From Nitrospira sp. (GTDB taxonomy: Bacteria; Nitrospirota; Nitrospiria; Nitrospirales; Nitrospiraceae): 32,148 bases of DNA. The notes beneath the pieces are model-generated. The model was not told the DNA's origin, searched no databases, and was given only the letters and a program-made list of their open reading frames with translations. The translations under genes and the position numbers were made by a program. This document shows, in pieces, positions 1 through 7,578 of this stretch. Position 1 is the first letter of the stretch; the number at the start of each line of letters is the position of its first letter. Location: the NCBI GenBank assembly GCA_005116945.1, contig SWDH01000031.1, positions 183,818 through 215,965 on the forward strand. The letters run 5' to 3'.

Positions 1-1
1 G

Positions 2-1084
2 CTAGTGTGGTGTCTCAATCACGGCTTTACAATGGGTGATCTTCTTCATAATATCGTCGACGGTTTTGGTCCACATGAACGGCTTGGGGGTCTTGTTATT
101 GAGCCGAATGAACTCGTCGATCGCCGCGACCAACTCCGGCACGCTCGTGAAGACGCCGCGCCGAATGCGCTTGCGCGTGATCTCACCGAACCACCGCTCG
201 ACGAGGTTCAGCCACGAGGCACTCGTCGGGGTAAAGTGCAGATGAAATCGTGGATGTTTCGCCAGCCACTTCTTGACATTGGGGTGGGTGTGCGTCCCGT
301 AATTGTCCAAGATCAAGTGGAGGGCCTGCCCTGGCGACGTGTCGCGGTCGATGGTGCGCAGGAACTTCAGAAACTCCTCGTGGCGATGACGCGGATAACA
401 GGTGCCGATGACAGTGCCGTCGAGCACATTGAGCGCCGCGAACAGGCAGGTGGTGCCGTGGCGCTTGTAGTCATGCGTCATGGTGCCGCATCGCCCTTTC
501 TTCATCGGCAAGCCCGGTTGTGTCCGATCCAACGCTTGGACCTGCGATTTTTCATCCACGCACAGCACCACCGCCTTATCCGGGGGGTTGAGGTAGACGC
601 CCACCACATCCGTCATCTTCTCCACAAACCGCTTGTCCTTCGACAGCTTGAACGTTTCGATCCGGTGCGGTTGCAAGCCGTGCGCGTCCCAGATCCGCGC
701 TACGCTGGCATGGCTGACTCCCTGGGCGTGCGCCATGGTCCGCGTGCTCCAGTGGGTCGCATCTGGCGGCGTCGTGTGCAGGGTGGCCTCCACGATGGCT
801 CGGACTTTTCGGGCCGACAGGCGGTGGGCACTGGGCCCATGCGGGGCATCCTCGGACAGACCCGATGGTCCCGCTTCGTTGAACCGTTTCCGCCACAGCA
901 GCACGGTGGGACGCGAGGTCTCCAAGCGATGGGCAATCGCGTTATTGGAGAGCCCCTCGGCCGCCAGCAGGCAGATCCGCGACCGCAGCACAACCCGCTG
1001 GGGACTGGTCTTCGCCCGCATCCATGCTTCCAACATCTGTTTCTGTTCTCCCGTCATCGGCAACGAGTCGGTTGGGTTCCACAT
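2..1084 (-). CDS. IS630-family DDE transposase
   Basis: This is a full-length transposase of about 360 residues. The N-terminal third holds a helix-turn-helix (LSNNAIAHRLETSRPTVLLW) and a winged-helix-like segment. The C-terminal half is the RNase H-fold DDE catalytic domain with the IS630 triad: Asp in CVDEKSQ (about residue 177), Asp in LILDNYGTH (about 260) and Glu in SWLNLVERWFGE (about 296). The frame is open upstream to a TTG at 1111, but the ATG at 1084 has a weak GGGG upstream and is the better start. The TAG stop uses bases 4-2, so it lies over the CTAG target sequence: the last sense codon is inside the terminal repeat and the stop is supplied by the target site. No frameshift or internal stop is present, so the element may be active. 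Confidence 0.92.
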   Translation of the reverse strand: MWNPTDSLPMTGEQKQMLEAWMRAKTSPQRVVLRSRICLLAAEGLSNNAIAHRLETSRPTVLLWRKRFNEAGPSGLSEDAPHGPSAHRLSARKVRAIVEATLHTTPPDATHWSTRTMAHAQGVSHASVARIWDAHGLQPHRIETFKLSKDKRFVEKMTDVVGVYLNPPDKAVVLCVDEKSQVQALDRTQPGLPMKKGRCGTMTHDYKRHGTTCLFAALNVLDGTVIGTCYPRHRHEEFLKFLRTIDRDTSPGQALHLILDNYGTHTHPNVKKWLAKHPRFHLHFTPTSASWLNLVERWFGEITRKRIRRGVFTSVPELVAAIDEFIRLNNKTPKPFMWTKTVDDIMKKITHCKAVIETPH

Positions 1085-1143
1085 ACCCCAGACGATACCA
1101 GAACCAACCAATATTGGAAAGATATTACTGAGACACTACACTA
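3..1143 (-). mobile_element. IS630-family insertion sequence, complete
   Basis: The element is bounded by imperfect inverted repeats. The left end reads GTGTGGTGTCTCAAT at 5-19 and the reverse complement of the right end (1127-1141) reads GTGTAGTGTCTCAGT, matching at 13 of 15 positions. Both ends abut CTAG (2-5 and 1141-1144), so a TA dinucleotide at 3-4 and 1142-1143 is the likely target duplication, as expected for IS630/Tc1-mariner elements. One transposase gene fills the element. A perfect 10-bp palindrome CCAATATTGG (1108-1117) lies between the right repeat and the transposase start. The insertion is one base past the stop codon of the neighbouring HAD gene, which is therefore intact. 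Confidence 0.88.
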
Positions 1144-1144
1144 G

Positions 1145-1444
1145 TTAGGCATCGGCCGCGTTGGCGGGGCGCACATGCGTGCAGAACGGCCACTCGCTGA
1201 TAGGCTGATCGTCGAGATAAACATCCGGTTTTGGCAGAAAGGCGAGGAAGCAATGCTCAATGTCGAACTCCTTAGCTGACGCGCGTGCATAGTCTGCGCC
1301 GCCAGAACTCCACAGGTAAAGCGCCACACCCTGCGCATGTAGTTCGCGGATTCGAGCGATGACATTCGGCATAGGAATGCGCTTCGCCCCAACCGATCGA
1401 ACGAGCGTGTCATCGACATCAATGAACACAACGCGCTGTCTCAT
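1145..1444 (-). CDS. Small HAD-superfamily phosphatase-like protein
   Basis: A 99-residue protein carrying the HAD nucleophile motif near the N-terminus (FIDVDDTL, Asp9 and Asp11), a motif II-like SSGG around residues 46-49, a lysine in LPKPD and a motif IV-like YLDDQ. It is about the size of a bare HAD core with no cap domain. The ATG at 1444 is preceded by AGAGGT at a suitable distance. It lies 126 bases downstream of the PEP mutase gene on the same strand, so it may belong to the same transcription unit. An inverted repeat (TGACTCC 1510-1516 / GGAGTCA 1531-1537) sits between the two genes. The substrate cannot be deduced. The IS element begins one base past its TAA stop, so any further operon genes are now separated from it. 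Confidence 0.75.
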   Translation of the reverse strand: MRQRVVFIDVDDTLVRSVGAKRIPMPNVIARIRELHAQGVALYLWSSGGADYARASAKEFDIEHCFLAFLPKPDVYLDDQPISEWPFCTHVRPANAADA

Positions 1445-1570
1445 TTGACCTCTAATTATGAATTGTCTGGTTCTCCATAAAACGATCAGTCGTCATGCGA
1501 GGGAGGACATGACTCCTACTGGGTTTCAGGGGAGTCAAACAAACCAGGCCAGACAGACTAGGGCATTCGA

Positions 1571-3205
1571 CTAAAAATTCCCCGCCTCGACCACATCCTC
1601 GATACTATTGATGTCGAGCCAGTGACCGGCTGTATAGAGCACACGGATGGGATATTGCCGTTTCAAGAGTTCTTGGAGCAGTTGGGGGATACCGGCTTTG
1701 CGGTTGGCTGGCTTGGCCAACAGCTCCGCGATGATGTCGGTGATGACGGTAGCCGTACTGGGTGAGACTTTGAGGAAGCCCATCCAGACCCCGTGGATGG
1801 ATTCCTTGGGGAGGTTGTCTCCCAATTGCTTGAGATAGATCTTGGCGTTAAAGGCTCTTCTCGAATTGGGAATGGTGCATTCAGTAAAGCCGCCGAGACG
1901 GGCATAGCTGCTCTGCTCCTGCCAGTTGCTGTCGACGAAAATCACGCAGTCATCTGTTTCCTGACAGAGAGATTGCGGAATATACTTGTTGAACAGTACG
2001 TCGCCGTAGGAAATGACTGTGCTCTGTGCCGGTCCTTTCCGGGATCGAAGGGCTTTCAAGAGTGAATCTAACTCGCCGGTATCTGCAAAGTCGTCGTTAT
2101 CGACATAGGTCAGGTTGGGCAGGTTGACGGCTGCTTTTTTATACCCCCGGACCACCACAATATCCTTGATGCCGACAGCGTTATACGCGTCGACAATGTG
2201 GGAGAGAATCGGTGTGCCCTGGATGTTGACCATCGTTTTGGGTTGCTGTTCGGTGAGTTCTCCCAGTTCTTTTCCTCGGGAGGCGGCCAGCACGATGGCA
2301 CAGGTATCTTCAGCGCCTTTGGGGAGGTAACGATCTTCGGCGTCTTGCAGTTCTGCGGCATTTTGTAGGCGGAAAATTTCGGAGACCGATGCGACTTTGT
2401 CTTCAATGGAGAGCAGGTGTTCATCCTCCATGAGAGTCCGCGCGGTTTTCTGCATGGCAGCGACGGCAGTCCGCAGCATGTGGTTGGCCCAGATCACCAT
2501 GGAAAAGCCATGTTGGCGAAACACATCGGTGGGTGTGGCGTAATATTTGGTGGGCACGATCACAACAGGGCAGCGATTATTCCATTCCTGTTTGAACGCC
2601 AGGATCTCATCTGGCACCGAAAGGGCACTGTGAATGAGGATGCCGTCTGCCCCTGCCTGGTGATAGGCCTCGGCGCGTCGTAAGGCTTCCGTGAGTCCCC
2701 AGCCGCAGATGAAGGCTTCCACGCGGGCGATGATAGAAAAGTCCGGATCGGTCTGCGCGTCTTTGCCTGCCTTGATCTTGCCGCAGAATTCATGCATGTC
2801 CGCCATGGGTTGGGCACCGCCCTTGATGAAGCTGTTCGTTTTGGGAAAGAGCTTGTCCTCGATGCAGACCGCGGCGATTTTGCGTTGCTCTAATTTGCGG
2901 ACCAGCCGCTGCATGTTGTTGAAGTTGCCGTAGCCTGTATCGCCATCGAGAAGAATTGGAATCGTCGTCGCATCGGACATGAATTCCAGATTTTCCAGGA
3001 CTTGAGTCCAGCTGGCTTCGTTGTTGTCACGTACGCCGAATTGCGCAGAAATGGAGAGGCCGCTGGCCCAAATACCTCGAAAGCCGGCCTCTTGGACGAT
3101 TTTTGCGCTGAGGCCGTTATGGGCTTCACAGATGAATTCCAATTGCTCCGACAAGAGAAGCGTTCTAAATTGGCGTGATGGGGAGATGCCTGTGGTCGAA
3201 CTCAT
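1571..3205 (-). CDS. Bifunctional phosphoenolpyruvate mutase / nucleotidyltransferase
   Basis: A 544-residue two-domain cytosolic enzyme. Residues about 12-290 are a PEP mutase/isocitrate lyase superfamily barrel with [10 protein letters not shown] (85-94) and the PEP mutase signature [10 protein letters not shown] (116-125), which separates true mutases from lyases. This domain converts phosphoenolpyruvate to phosphonopyruvate, the first step of phosphonate synthesis. Residues about 300-540 resemble a sugar-nucleotide or PntC-type cytidylyltransferase, with [12 protein letters not shown] and QPKTM (303-325), YGDVLF (400-405) and WLDINSIED (529-537). The glycine of the usual AAGxGxRL loop is serine here. 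By analogy with PepM-PntC fusions, the second domain may activate a phosphonate head group with CTP for attachment to lipid or glycan. The ATG at 3205 follows a good AAGGAAGGG site. No phosphonopyruvate decarboxylase or aminotransferase lies in the window; the IS lies downstream. Confidence 0.88.
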   Translation of the reverse strand: MSSTTGISPSRQFRTLLLSEQLEFICEAHNGLSAKIVQEAGFRGIWASGLSISAQFGVRDNNEASWTQVLENLEFMSDATTIPILLDGDTGYGNFNNMQRLVRKLEQRKIAAVCIEDKLFPKTNSFIKGGAQPMADMHEFCGKIKAGKDAQTDPDFSIIARVEAFICGWGLTEALRRAEAYHQAGADGILIHSALSVPDEILAFKQEWNNRCPVVIVPTKYYATPTDVFRQHGFSMVIWANHMLRTAVAAMQKTARTLMEDEHLLSIEDKVASVSEIFRLQNAAELQDAEDRYLPKGAEDTCAIVLAASRGKELGELTEQQPKTMVNIQGTPILSHIVDAYNAVGIKDIVVVRGYKKAAVNLPNLTYVDNDDFADTGELDSLLKALRSRKGPAQSTVISYGDVLFNKYIPQSLCQETDDCVIFVDSNWQEQSSYARLGGFTECTIPNSRRAFNAKIYLKQLGDNLPKESIHGVWMGFLKVSPSTATVITDIIAELLAKPANRKAGIPQLLQELLKRQYPIRVLYTAGHWLDINSIEDVVEAGNF

Positions 3206-3220
3206 GGATTCCCTTCCTTT

Positions 3221-3349
3221 AGCAGGATGCTGAAAAAGCCCGCTAGCATCGTTCTCGGCTCATCGAAATCCTCAACGTACCCCAGAGGGTACGCCTCCGG
3301 TTTCGACTCATCTGCGGCCTTGCTGAACGGCCTTTTTTAGCATCCTGCT
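3221..3349. repeat. Palindromic intergenic repeat, short form, copy 1
   Basis: A 129-bp element bounded by inverted repeats: AGCAGGATGCTGAAAAAG at the left, and the reverse complement of the right end (AGCAGGATGCTAAAAAAG) with one mismatch. The centre has a perfect 7-bp hairpin, CGTACCC (3276-3282) and GGGTACG (3287-3293), with loop CAGA. Both ends carry a run of T or A facing outward after GC-rich sequence, like an outward-facing terminator on each strand. It lies just upstream of the PEP mutase ribosome binding site. Related copies are at 10637, 12403 and 29639. Confidence 0.88.
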
Positions 3350-3922
3350 GAATTATTCTCCTGGTGTGCGACATCGTCCTGTTCGGGACGGGTTGGCTGT
3401 GGGGCGTTCGTTGGCGGTAAAGAATACCGATTTCCCCTGGAGAAATCATCTTGCCTTTCAAGGGGAGGGAAAATGTAAAGGCCAAGATATGAGAGCGTAT
3501 AGCGGAGGCCGACATATCTGGCCGGTCGCCCGTGCGGCTCTACCTCGCGTTAAGTGCAGATGGTCCTAATGCGGTGTTCCCCAACTTCTGTGGATAACCC
3601 TGTGCATGACAGCGATGTCGATTGAGAAAAGGCTTCATTGGAGAGTCCTGTCAGCTGTTTGCCTGAAAAATGGGCATTGTGCCTTCTTAGATAGACCCAC
3701 TATATTTAGTGGCTTGACGAACAATTTTTTCGCTTTCCCACAAGCAATAGTTATTCCTTCGCTCTGCGCGAATTTTTTACTTGAATGGAATATCGCATTG
3801 TGGGGTGCCGCGCAGAAGATTACACTTATGCACAACGTAAGAGGAATTGCTAGGAAATCAATCGGTAAAACCCACACATTTAAGGTGTTTTCGCCACTTC
3901 GAAGTCTGCCAGGGAGGGAACC
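3350..3922. other. Gene-free AT-rich region with DnaA-box-like sites
   Basis: No convincing gene is seen on either strand. The right half (about 3690-3880) is clearly more AT-rich than the neighbourhood, with several T runs. Two sequences match the DnaA-box consensus TTATNCACA exactly: TGTGGATAA at 3589-3597 (reverse orientation) and TTATGCACA at 3826-3834. TGTGCATGA at 3601-3609 is one mismatch away and only three bases from the first. The stretch separates divergent genes and probably also carries the promoter of the small gene at 3923. Confidence 0.5.
3798..3826 (+). promoter_or_regulatory. Possible sigma-70 promoter for the gene at 3923
   Basis: A TTGTGG -35-like box (3798-3803) is followed after exactly 17 bases by TACACT (3821-3826), a 4/6 match to the -10 consensus. 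A DnaA-box consensus site (3826-3834) overlaps the end of the -10 element, so DnaA binding there could affect this promoter. This is a weak match, inferred from spacing and position only. Confidence 0.35.
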
Positions 3923-4180
3923 ATGTCAGTTAAGAGAATCGTTCCACGGAAGCTGGTGCAAGGTCGAGTCGTTAGTCGTCCCAAGAAGGGATCCGTCAAG
4001 AAGCGAAGAGATTCCGGCCTGGGCCAACGACTGCAAGATCTGCGTGAACAAATTGATATCGTGTTGCCGGAGATGACTGCCAGGATTGCCGCGTTGGAGC
4101 ATCTATTGCGTGAGAAGCAGCTCTGTACCAGGCAGGACCTGATCGCCGCACGCCAGTTCGTGCGGATGCAGGAGGCCTAA
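3923..4180 (+). CDS. Small basic coiled-coil protein, function unknown
   Basis: An 85-residue protein starting at an ATG preceded by a strong GGGAGGGA site. Residues 1-30 are very basic (many Lys and Arg, including KKGSVKKRR) and could bind nucleic acid. Residues about 33-70 form a predicted amphipathic helix or coiled coil (LGQRLQDLREQIDIVLPEMTARIAALEHLL pattern of leucines and isoleucines). There is no signal peptide and no recognised family. It is monocistronic, converges on the lipoprotein operon that ends at 4269, and lies downstream of an AT-rich region with DnaA-box-like sites. The good ribosome binding site and patterned composition support a real gene. Confidence 0.7.
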   Translation: MSVKRIVPRKLVQGRVVSRPKKGSVKKRRDSGLGQRLQDLREQIDIVLPEMTARIAALEHLLREKQLCTRQDLIAARQFVRMQEA

Positions 4181-4268
4181 ATGATGCGCTGAGACGTGAG
4201 AATGATGAGGGCGAGATACGAGCGATGCGTGGGACGTTGATCGCTGATCGGGCGTGCCGGTCTGCGGG

Positions 4269-4853
4269 TTATTCCAAGGAGTGGCCCTGCAGAAAGATGG
4301 CTTGTTCCAGTGCGCGGAAGAATTGCTGATACGGGCCTGGTTCTTCGGCGGCCTGCAAGTAGAACTGTGCGCTGGCCCGGACGATGAGTTGGGAGTCTCC
4401 TCGAGAGCGAATCGTGGCGGTGAAACGCACGAGATTACTGCGGTGGTGGAACGGGCCCCATGTGTGAAAATTGCGCGTCAGGAGGAGGAGGGTATCCGGA
4501 CGATAGAGGAGATAGGACGGGTCTATGCCGTAGGGTTGTTCAATTTCGATAAACTTCTTCCCGGAGATAATCCCCAGCTCTTCATCCAAGACTTCCACGT
4601 TAAAGTCCAGATCCTGCATGGTAGAAATGATGGCTTCAAACATCCGCCGGCGGTCCGTGGTGTCGAATGCTCGTGATTGTGCAGCCCGGACCTTGAGCTG
4701 GCTTGTTTCCGACAACCAGATCTGTTCCCGCGAGTTCCATTGGTTTTGATGCCGTGATTCGTAGGGAGCACAGCCGTGGATCAGGAGCGTGGAGAGAAGC
4801 GCGGCGCCCACAGCGCTTTGCATTGCGGCATGTCTCAGGGCCGGAGGCGCCAT
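4269..4853 (-). CDS. Outer-membrane lipoprotein, last of three tandem paralogs
   Basis: A 194-residue protein with a signal peptide ending in the lipobox LIHGC (Cys at about 28), so lipidation and envelope anchoring are expected. After the cysteine comes a conserved block: RAAQSRAFDTTD, a helix, MQDLDFNVEVLDEELGIISGKK. The two genes immediately upstream carry the same block (LQTRTFEVKD ... LQDLGFIIERANEPLGLVTAAR and MQTRFFETPN ... LQDLGFQVEESVREVGFLRATK). All three also share a C-terminal YQQFFRALEQAIFL-like ending. They are tandem duplicates of one family, but I do not recognise a functional name. This copy is the most divergent in its middle part (residues about 105-150). It lies 11 bases from the previous gene and is probably co-transcribed with it. 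Confidence 0.85.
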   Translation of the reverse strand: MAPPALRHAAMQSAVGAALLSTLLIHGCAPYESRHQNQWNSREQIWLSETSQLKVRAAQSRAFDTTDRRRMFEAIISTMQDLDFNVEVLDEELGIISGKKFIEIEQPYGIDPSYLLYRPDTLLLLTRNFHTWGPFHHRSNLVRFTATIRSRGDSQLIVRASAQFYLQAAEEPGPYQQFFRALEQAIFLQGHSLE

Positions 4854-4864
4854 GGTGGGAACCC

Positions 4865-5326
4865 TTACTCCTTTGTCAGAAACAGCGAGCGCTCGAGGGC
4901 GGCAAAGAAATTCTGATACACCTTGGGGTCGTCGATGGGCTTGTTGTTGTAGATCGCGTTTGCGCGGATGGTCAGACGGTCTTTCGTGTCCTGGCGCACA
5001 GTGACGGTGACGCTGATCACGTCGTAATAGTTGGGCTCGGCGAATCGTGCAGCCGTCACGAGCCCGAGCGGTTCATTGGCGCGCTCGATGATGAACCCGA
5101 GGTCTTGGAGCGACGCGATGACTCCACGTATGGCAACGTTCCGATCTTTAACCTCGAAGGTTCGCGTCTGGAGGCTGCGGATCTTGAGTTGCGCATCGGT
5201 CGGCGCGAGGAGATCTTGTGGGGTTGGTGGGGTAGAACAGCCGTAGAGCAGGAGACTTCCGACGATGAGCAGGCCTCCCCATACACTTCGCATATCGGTC
5301 ATAGATCCTCGTCTTCGTTCAATCAT
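4865..5326 (-). CDS. Outer-membrane lipoprotein, second of three tandem paralogs
   Basis: A 153-residue (or shorter) lipoprotein with lipobox LLYGC at about residue 30. The ATG at 5326 overlaps the TGA of the upstream gene in an ATGA, suggesting translational coupling. An internal ATG at 5302 (MTDMRS), preceded by GAGGA, would give a more usual signal peptide and is a real alternative. The body has the family block LQTRTFEVKD, LQDLGF and LGLVTA, then a beta-rich stretch (ISVTVTVRQDTKDRLTIRANAIYNN) and the shared ending YQNFFAALERSLFL. It is the shortest of the three and may represent the minimal domain. Role unknown. Being bracketed by paralogs and a BamE-like protein suggests a periplasmic face of an outer-membrane assembly or structural function. 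Confidence 0.85.
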   Translation of the reverse strand: MIERRRGSMTDMRSVWGGLLIVGSLLLYGCSTPPTPQDLLAPTDAQLKIRSLQTRTFEVKDRNVAIRGVIASLQDLGFIIERANEPLGLVTAARFAEPNYYDVISVTVTVRQDTKDRLTIRANAIYNNKPIDDPKVYQNFFAALERSLFLTKE

Positions 5327-5937
5327 ATGGAATGCGCTTCCAGAAACACGGCTTTGGAGAGCTTAGCGAAAAATTGCTGGTAAATTTCCGGGTCCCGGAT
5401 CATTTCCATATACTGTTGGCCCGGTGGAATGTATTGGTTGTCGGTTTGTCCGTCACCTTTCCATATGACGCGGTAGAACACGATACGGACCTCCTGTCTG
5501 GTGGCGTCCTGGTTGAGCGGTCTGGTGATCAATCCTGCGGCGATCTTCTGATGCAGATCCACCGGGGCGAGTAGTTTTCCAAGCGAGAGGATTAAGAACA
5601 GAGCCCGTTGGATATATTGGCCATATTCCCGCGCGCTGCGCTCTTTCGTGGCACGCAGAAACCCAACCTCGCGCACGCTCTCCTCGACTTGAAACCCGAG
5701 ATCTTGGAGTACAGCGGCCGACGCCGACAACAGCTCTTTTTCGTTGGGTGTCTCAAAGAATCGGGTCTGCATCGCCCGGTGCATGGATGATTCTGCCGTC
5801 AGCTGAAACAATTCGGCTGGCTCAGTATGCGTGACACACCCTGCCAGTAGCATGACCGTGGCCAGGCAGATTCCCCCTATCAGGTTGCCTAGCCTGCCTA
5901 CGATCTCCCACTTAGAATTGCGTGGAGTTGTAGGCAA
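5323..5937 (-). CDS. Outer-membrane lipoprotein, first of three tandem paralogs
   Basis: A 204-residue lipoprotein. The only suitable start for the signal peptide (GGICLATVMLLAGC) is a TTG at 5937, which overlaps the end of the BamE-like gene by 26 bases, so translation may depend on the upstream gene. The family block is MQTRFFETPN followed by LQDLGFQVEESVREVGFL (about residues 55-95), then a segment (YGQYIQRALFLILSLGKLLAP) that includes an extra hydrophobic stretch near 110-125 absent from the second paralog. The ending YQQFFAKLSKAVFL is shared with its two neighbours. The hydrophobic insert could be a membrane-associating helix. Function unknown. Confidence 0.85.
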   Translation of the reverse strand: MPTTPRNSKWEIVGRLGNLIGGICLATVMLLAGCVTHTEPAELFQLTAESSMHRAMQTRFFETPNEKELLSASAAVLQDLGFQVEESVREVGFLRATKERSAREYGQYIQRALFLILSLGKLLAPVDLHQKIAAGLITRPLNQDATRQEVRIVFYRVIWKGDGQTDNQYIPPGQQYMEMIRDPEIYQQFFAKLSKAVFLEAHSI

Positions 5938-6304
5938 AATCGCGAACCTTCTTCTCTTCGTCGTACTTGATGATGATGGTCAGGGTGCGCTGGCGCTGCG
6001 AGCTGGAACTGCTGCGTGAATTGGCACCCAGGATGATCAGCCCGGCAAAGGAAGAGCTGGAGGTGTCGACCCGATCGGTTGAAACCTTGTCGTACATCCA
6101 GACCTCGCGACGTTTCTCATCCGTCGTCACGATATTCGGCGAGCCGAGGAGTTCCGCGACTTGAGACGCTGCCATGCCGACTTTGATTTCACCCTGGACC
6201 TTTCCGACGGTCAGCCGATCCTCTTTGATTTCAGGCGTTCCGCCACCACAGCCTGCAATGACCACTGACACACACAGTCCCAGTGCGATCCATATGTTTT
6301 TCAT
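5912..6304 (-). CDS. BamE/SmpA-OmlA-like lipoprotein
   Basis: A lipoprotein of about 130 residues. The start is placed at the ATG at 6304 because AGGGAGA lies about seven bases upstream; a longer reading to 6349 adds a polar tail before the signal peptide. The signal peptide MKNIWIALGLCVSVVIAGC ends in a canonical lipobox. The mature part has the SmpA/OmlA pattern: IKVGMAASQVAELLGSPN (a turn-helix typical of BamE) followed by VWMYDK and a beta strand TIIIKYDEEKKVRDF. A serine-rich segment sits between (SSSSFAG and SRSSSSSQRQR). BamE is a small subunit of the outer-membrane beta-barrel assembly machine, but this domain occurs in many unrelated lipoproteins, so a Bam role is not certain. It is the first gene of the four-gene lipoprotein operon. 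Confidence 0.83.
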   Translation of the reverse strand: MKNIWIALGLCVSVVIAGCGGGTPEIKEDRLTVGKVQGEIKVGMAASQVAELLGSPNIVTTDEKRREVWMYDKVSTDRVDTSSSSFAGLIILGANSRSSSSSQRQRTLTIIIKYDEEKKVRDFAYNSTQF

Positions 6305-6511
6305 CTGCTGTCTCCCTTCTGCGTGATGTCTGATTGGAGGTGATGCCATTGGAAAAGGCGCTCTGCTCCCTTTCCTGTAGCCGACTCACCCAGCGACCAC
6401 TATTTCTGGAGGGGCAGTTGGCGTTCCCGTTTCTCATGATCGTAAAGGATACACGTTTCGTGGGGAGAAAACACTCAGGCTGCGCAGGCGTGGCGATCCT
6501 GCTGGTCGAAC

Positions 6512-6874
6512 TTACTCCGAGGCGATGCGCATGCGTACGATGTCGGTTGGGACGCTACACCTGAATGTGTCGTAACAGGATTGCACGGTCACTCCCCACA
6601 GCCCTTCATGGTTGGCGCCCGCATCCTTACAGGGAAGTTTCGTTGTCTCCGCAGGGATTATCAACACCGTTTTCTCTGTCGGATTCTCCTGGTTGATCAC
6701 GGTGAGTTGATACCTGGTGACCTTCGGGTCGTGTGTTTTGTCCCATGAGATGCTGCAAGTCGGTTCTACGGTTGTCGGCTGCTGCGTCGATGGGGTTGCA
6801 CAGCCAAGGCTCATAAGCAGTGAGATCATGAGCGGAAACGCTGCGTGATTTGATAAGATGGTGTGAGGTTTCAT
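6512..6874 (-). CDS. Putative lipoprotein, function unknown
   Basis: About 120 residues from the ATG at 6874. A longer frame to 6931 exists but lacks a signal-like start. Residues 1-25 form a signal peptide ending in MSLGC, a slightly atypical lipobox. The mature protein begins with a Thr/Pro/Gln-rich linker, then a beta-rich domain (CSISWDKTHDPKVTRYQLTV ... KTVLIIPAETTKLPCKDAG ... GLWGVTVQSCYD) that resembles a fibronectin type III-like fold by its strand pattern. It contains several cysteines that could form disulphides. It reads in the same direction as the lipoprotein operon but is separated from it by about 200 bases, so it is probably a separate unit. Confidence 0.65.
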   Translation of the reverse strand: MKPHTILSNHAAFPLMISLLMSLGCATPSTQQPTTVEPTCSISWDKTHDPKVTRYQLTVINQENPTEKTVLIIPAETTKLPCKDAGANHEGLWGVTVQSCYDTFRCSVPTDIVRMRIASE

Positions 6875-7057
6875 CACGTGCGTCCATGCCAAATGTGCTG
6901 GGTTTTGGAGTAGCTCACAGACAGAATACACGGAGGGTTGTCCTGGTTTCCAGTCATCATAGGTAGAAGGGTCTTCTCTTGTATGTCCATGATGGCGCAG
7001 GGTTAGATCTGCGAGGCGGGGTTACGAGTGGGAGGAAGGGTAGAAGGAGGGTTCTGT

Positions 7058-7573
7058 ATGGCCATGTCTGACGCGATGTCGAGTGAGGAGGTTCAGGCGG
7101 CTTGGGCGAAGCTGACCGAGGAGATTCGTACAGGGGTTCTGCTGACACTCAGGAACGGTCGGCCGTTTGGATCGCATGTGCCCTATGTCTTCGGCGAACA
7201 CTGGACGAGCGCCTATATCCATGTGAGTCGTTTGGCGCTGCATACGGAACATCTGCTACGCGACCCTCGTGTGGGGCTGTTTGTCTCAGAACCGGATCGG
7301 CCAGGGAAGAATCCCTTGGCACTGCGGCGGATGAATCTTCAAGGTGAGGCGTCGTTACTGGACGTAGGGGCACCGGGCTATCTCGCGGTGAAGGAGCGGT
7401 ATCTCGCCCGCTTTCCTCAATCGGCCATGATGTTTGGTTTTGCAGATTTTGCCCTCTGGGAATTGCGGCTACAAGACGCACATTTGGTGTTGGGGTTTGG
7501 GCAAGCTTACCTCTCGAATGCCACGGCTCCTCTTGAGTGGCTCCATCAGAGACCTGATCAGAAGGGCGGGTAG
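7058..7573 (+). CDS. Pyridoxamine 5'-phosphate oxidase-like FMN-binding protein (HugZ-type split barrel)
   Basis: About 171 residues. The start is the ATG at 7058, preceded by AGAAGGAGGG; a frame to 7028 would ignore this site. The protein has the split-barrel pattern of the PNPOx-like superfamily: TGVLLTLRNGRPFGSHVPYVF, then YIHVSRLALHTEHLLRDPRVGLFVSEPD and LRRMNLQGEASLL, ending in FADFALWELRLQDAHLVLGFGQAYL, which resembles the C-terminal part of HugZ-like proteins. Known relatives bind FMN or heme and reduce or degrade small cofactors. The HugZ heme-oxygenase role needs an extra domain that I do not see, so a general flavin-binding oxidoreductase is the safer call. It is monocistronic and converges on the small gene at 7579. 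Confidence 0.78.
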   Translation: MAMSDAMSSEEVQAAWAKLTEEIRTGVLLTLRNGRPFGSHVPYVFGEHWTSAYIHVSRLALHTEHLLRDPRVGLFVSEPDRPGKNPLALRRMNLQGEASLLDVGAPGYLAVKERYLARFPQSAMMFGFADFALWELRLQDAHLVLGFGQAYLSNATAPLEWLHQRPDQKGG

Positions 7574-7578
7574 TGGCG

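Noticed and set aside
5-1144. Long plus-strand open frame of 379 residues over the IS
   Set aside because: It is the complement of the transposase gene; its product has no domain pattern, and the minus-strand frame has the full DDE motif.
1510-1537. A hairpin TGACTCC/GGAGTCA between the PEP mutase and HAD genes, considered as a terminator
   Set aside because: There is no T run on either strand after the stem, and the loop is 14 bases long, so it is noted only in the gene entry.
3606-4076. A 156-residue plus-strand frame overlapping the start of the small coiled-coil gene
   Set aside because: It has no ribosome binding site, starts in AT-rich non-coding DNA, and overlaps the better-supported gene at 3923 in a different frame.
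4703-5383. A 226-residue plus-strand frame across the lipoprotein genes
   Set aside because: It is antisense to two lipoproteins with signal peptides and shared motifs, and has no recognisable domain.
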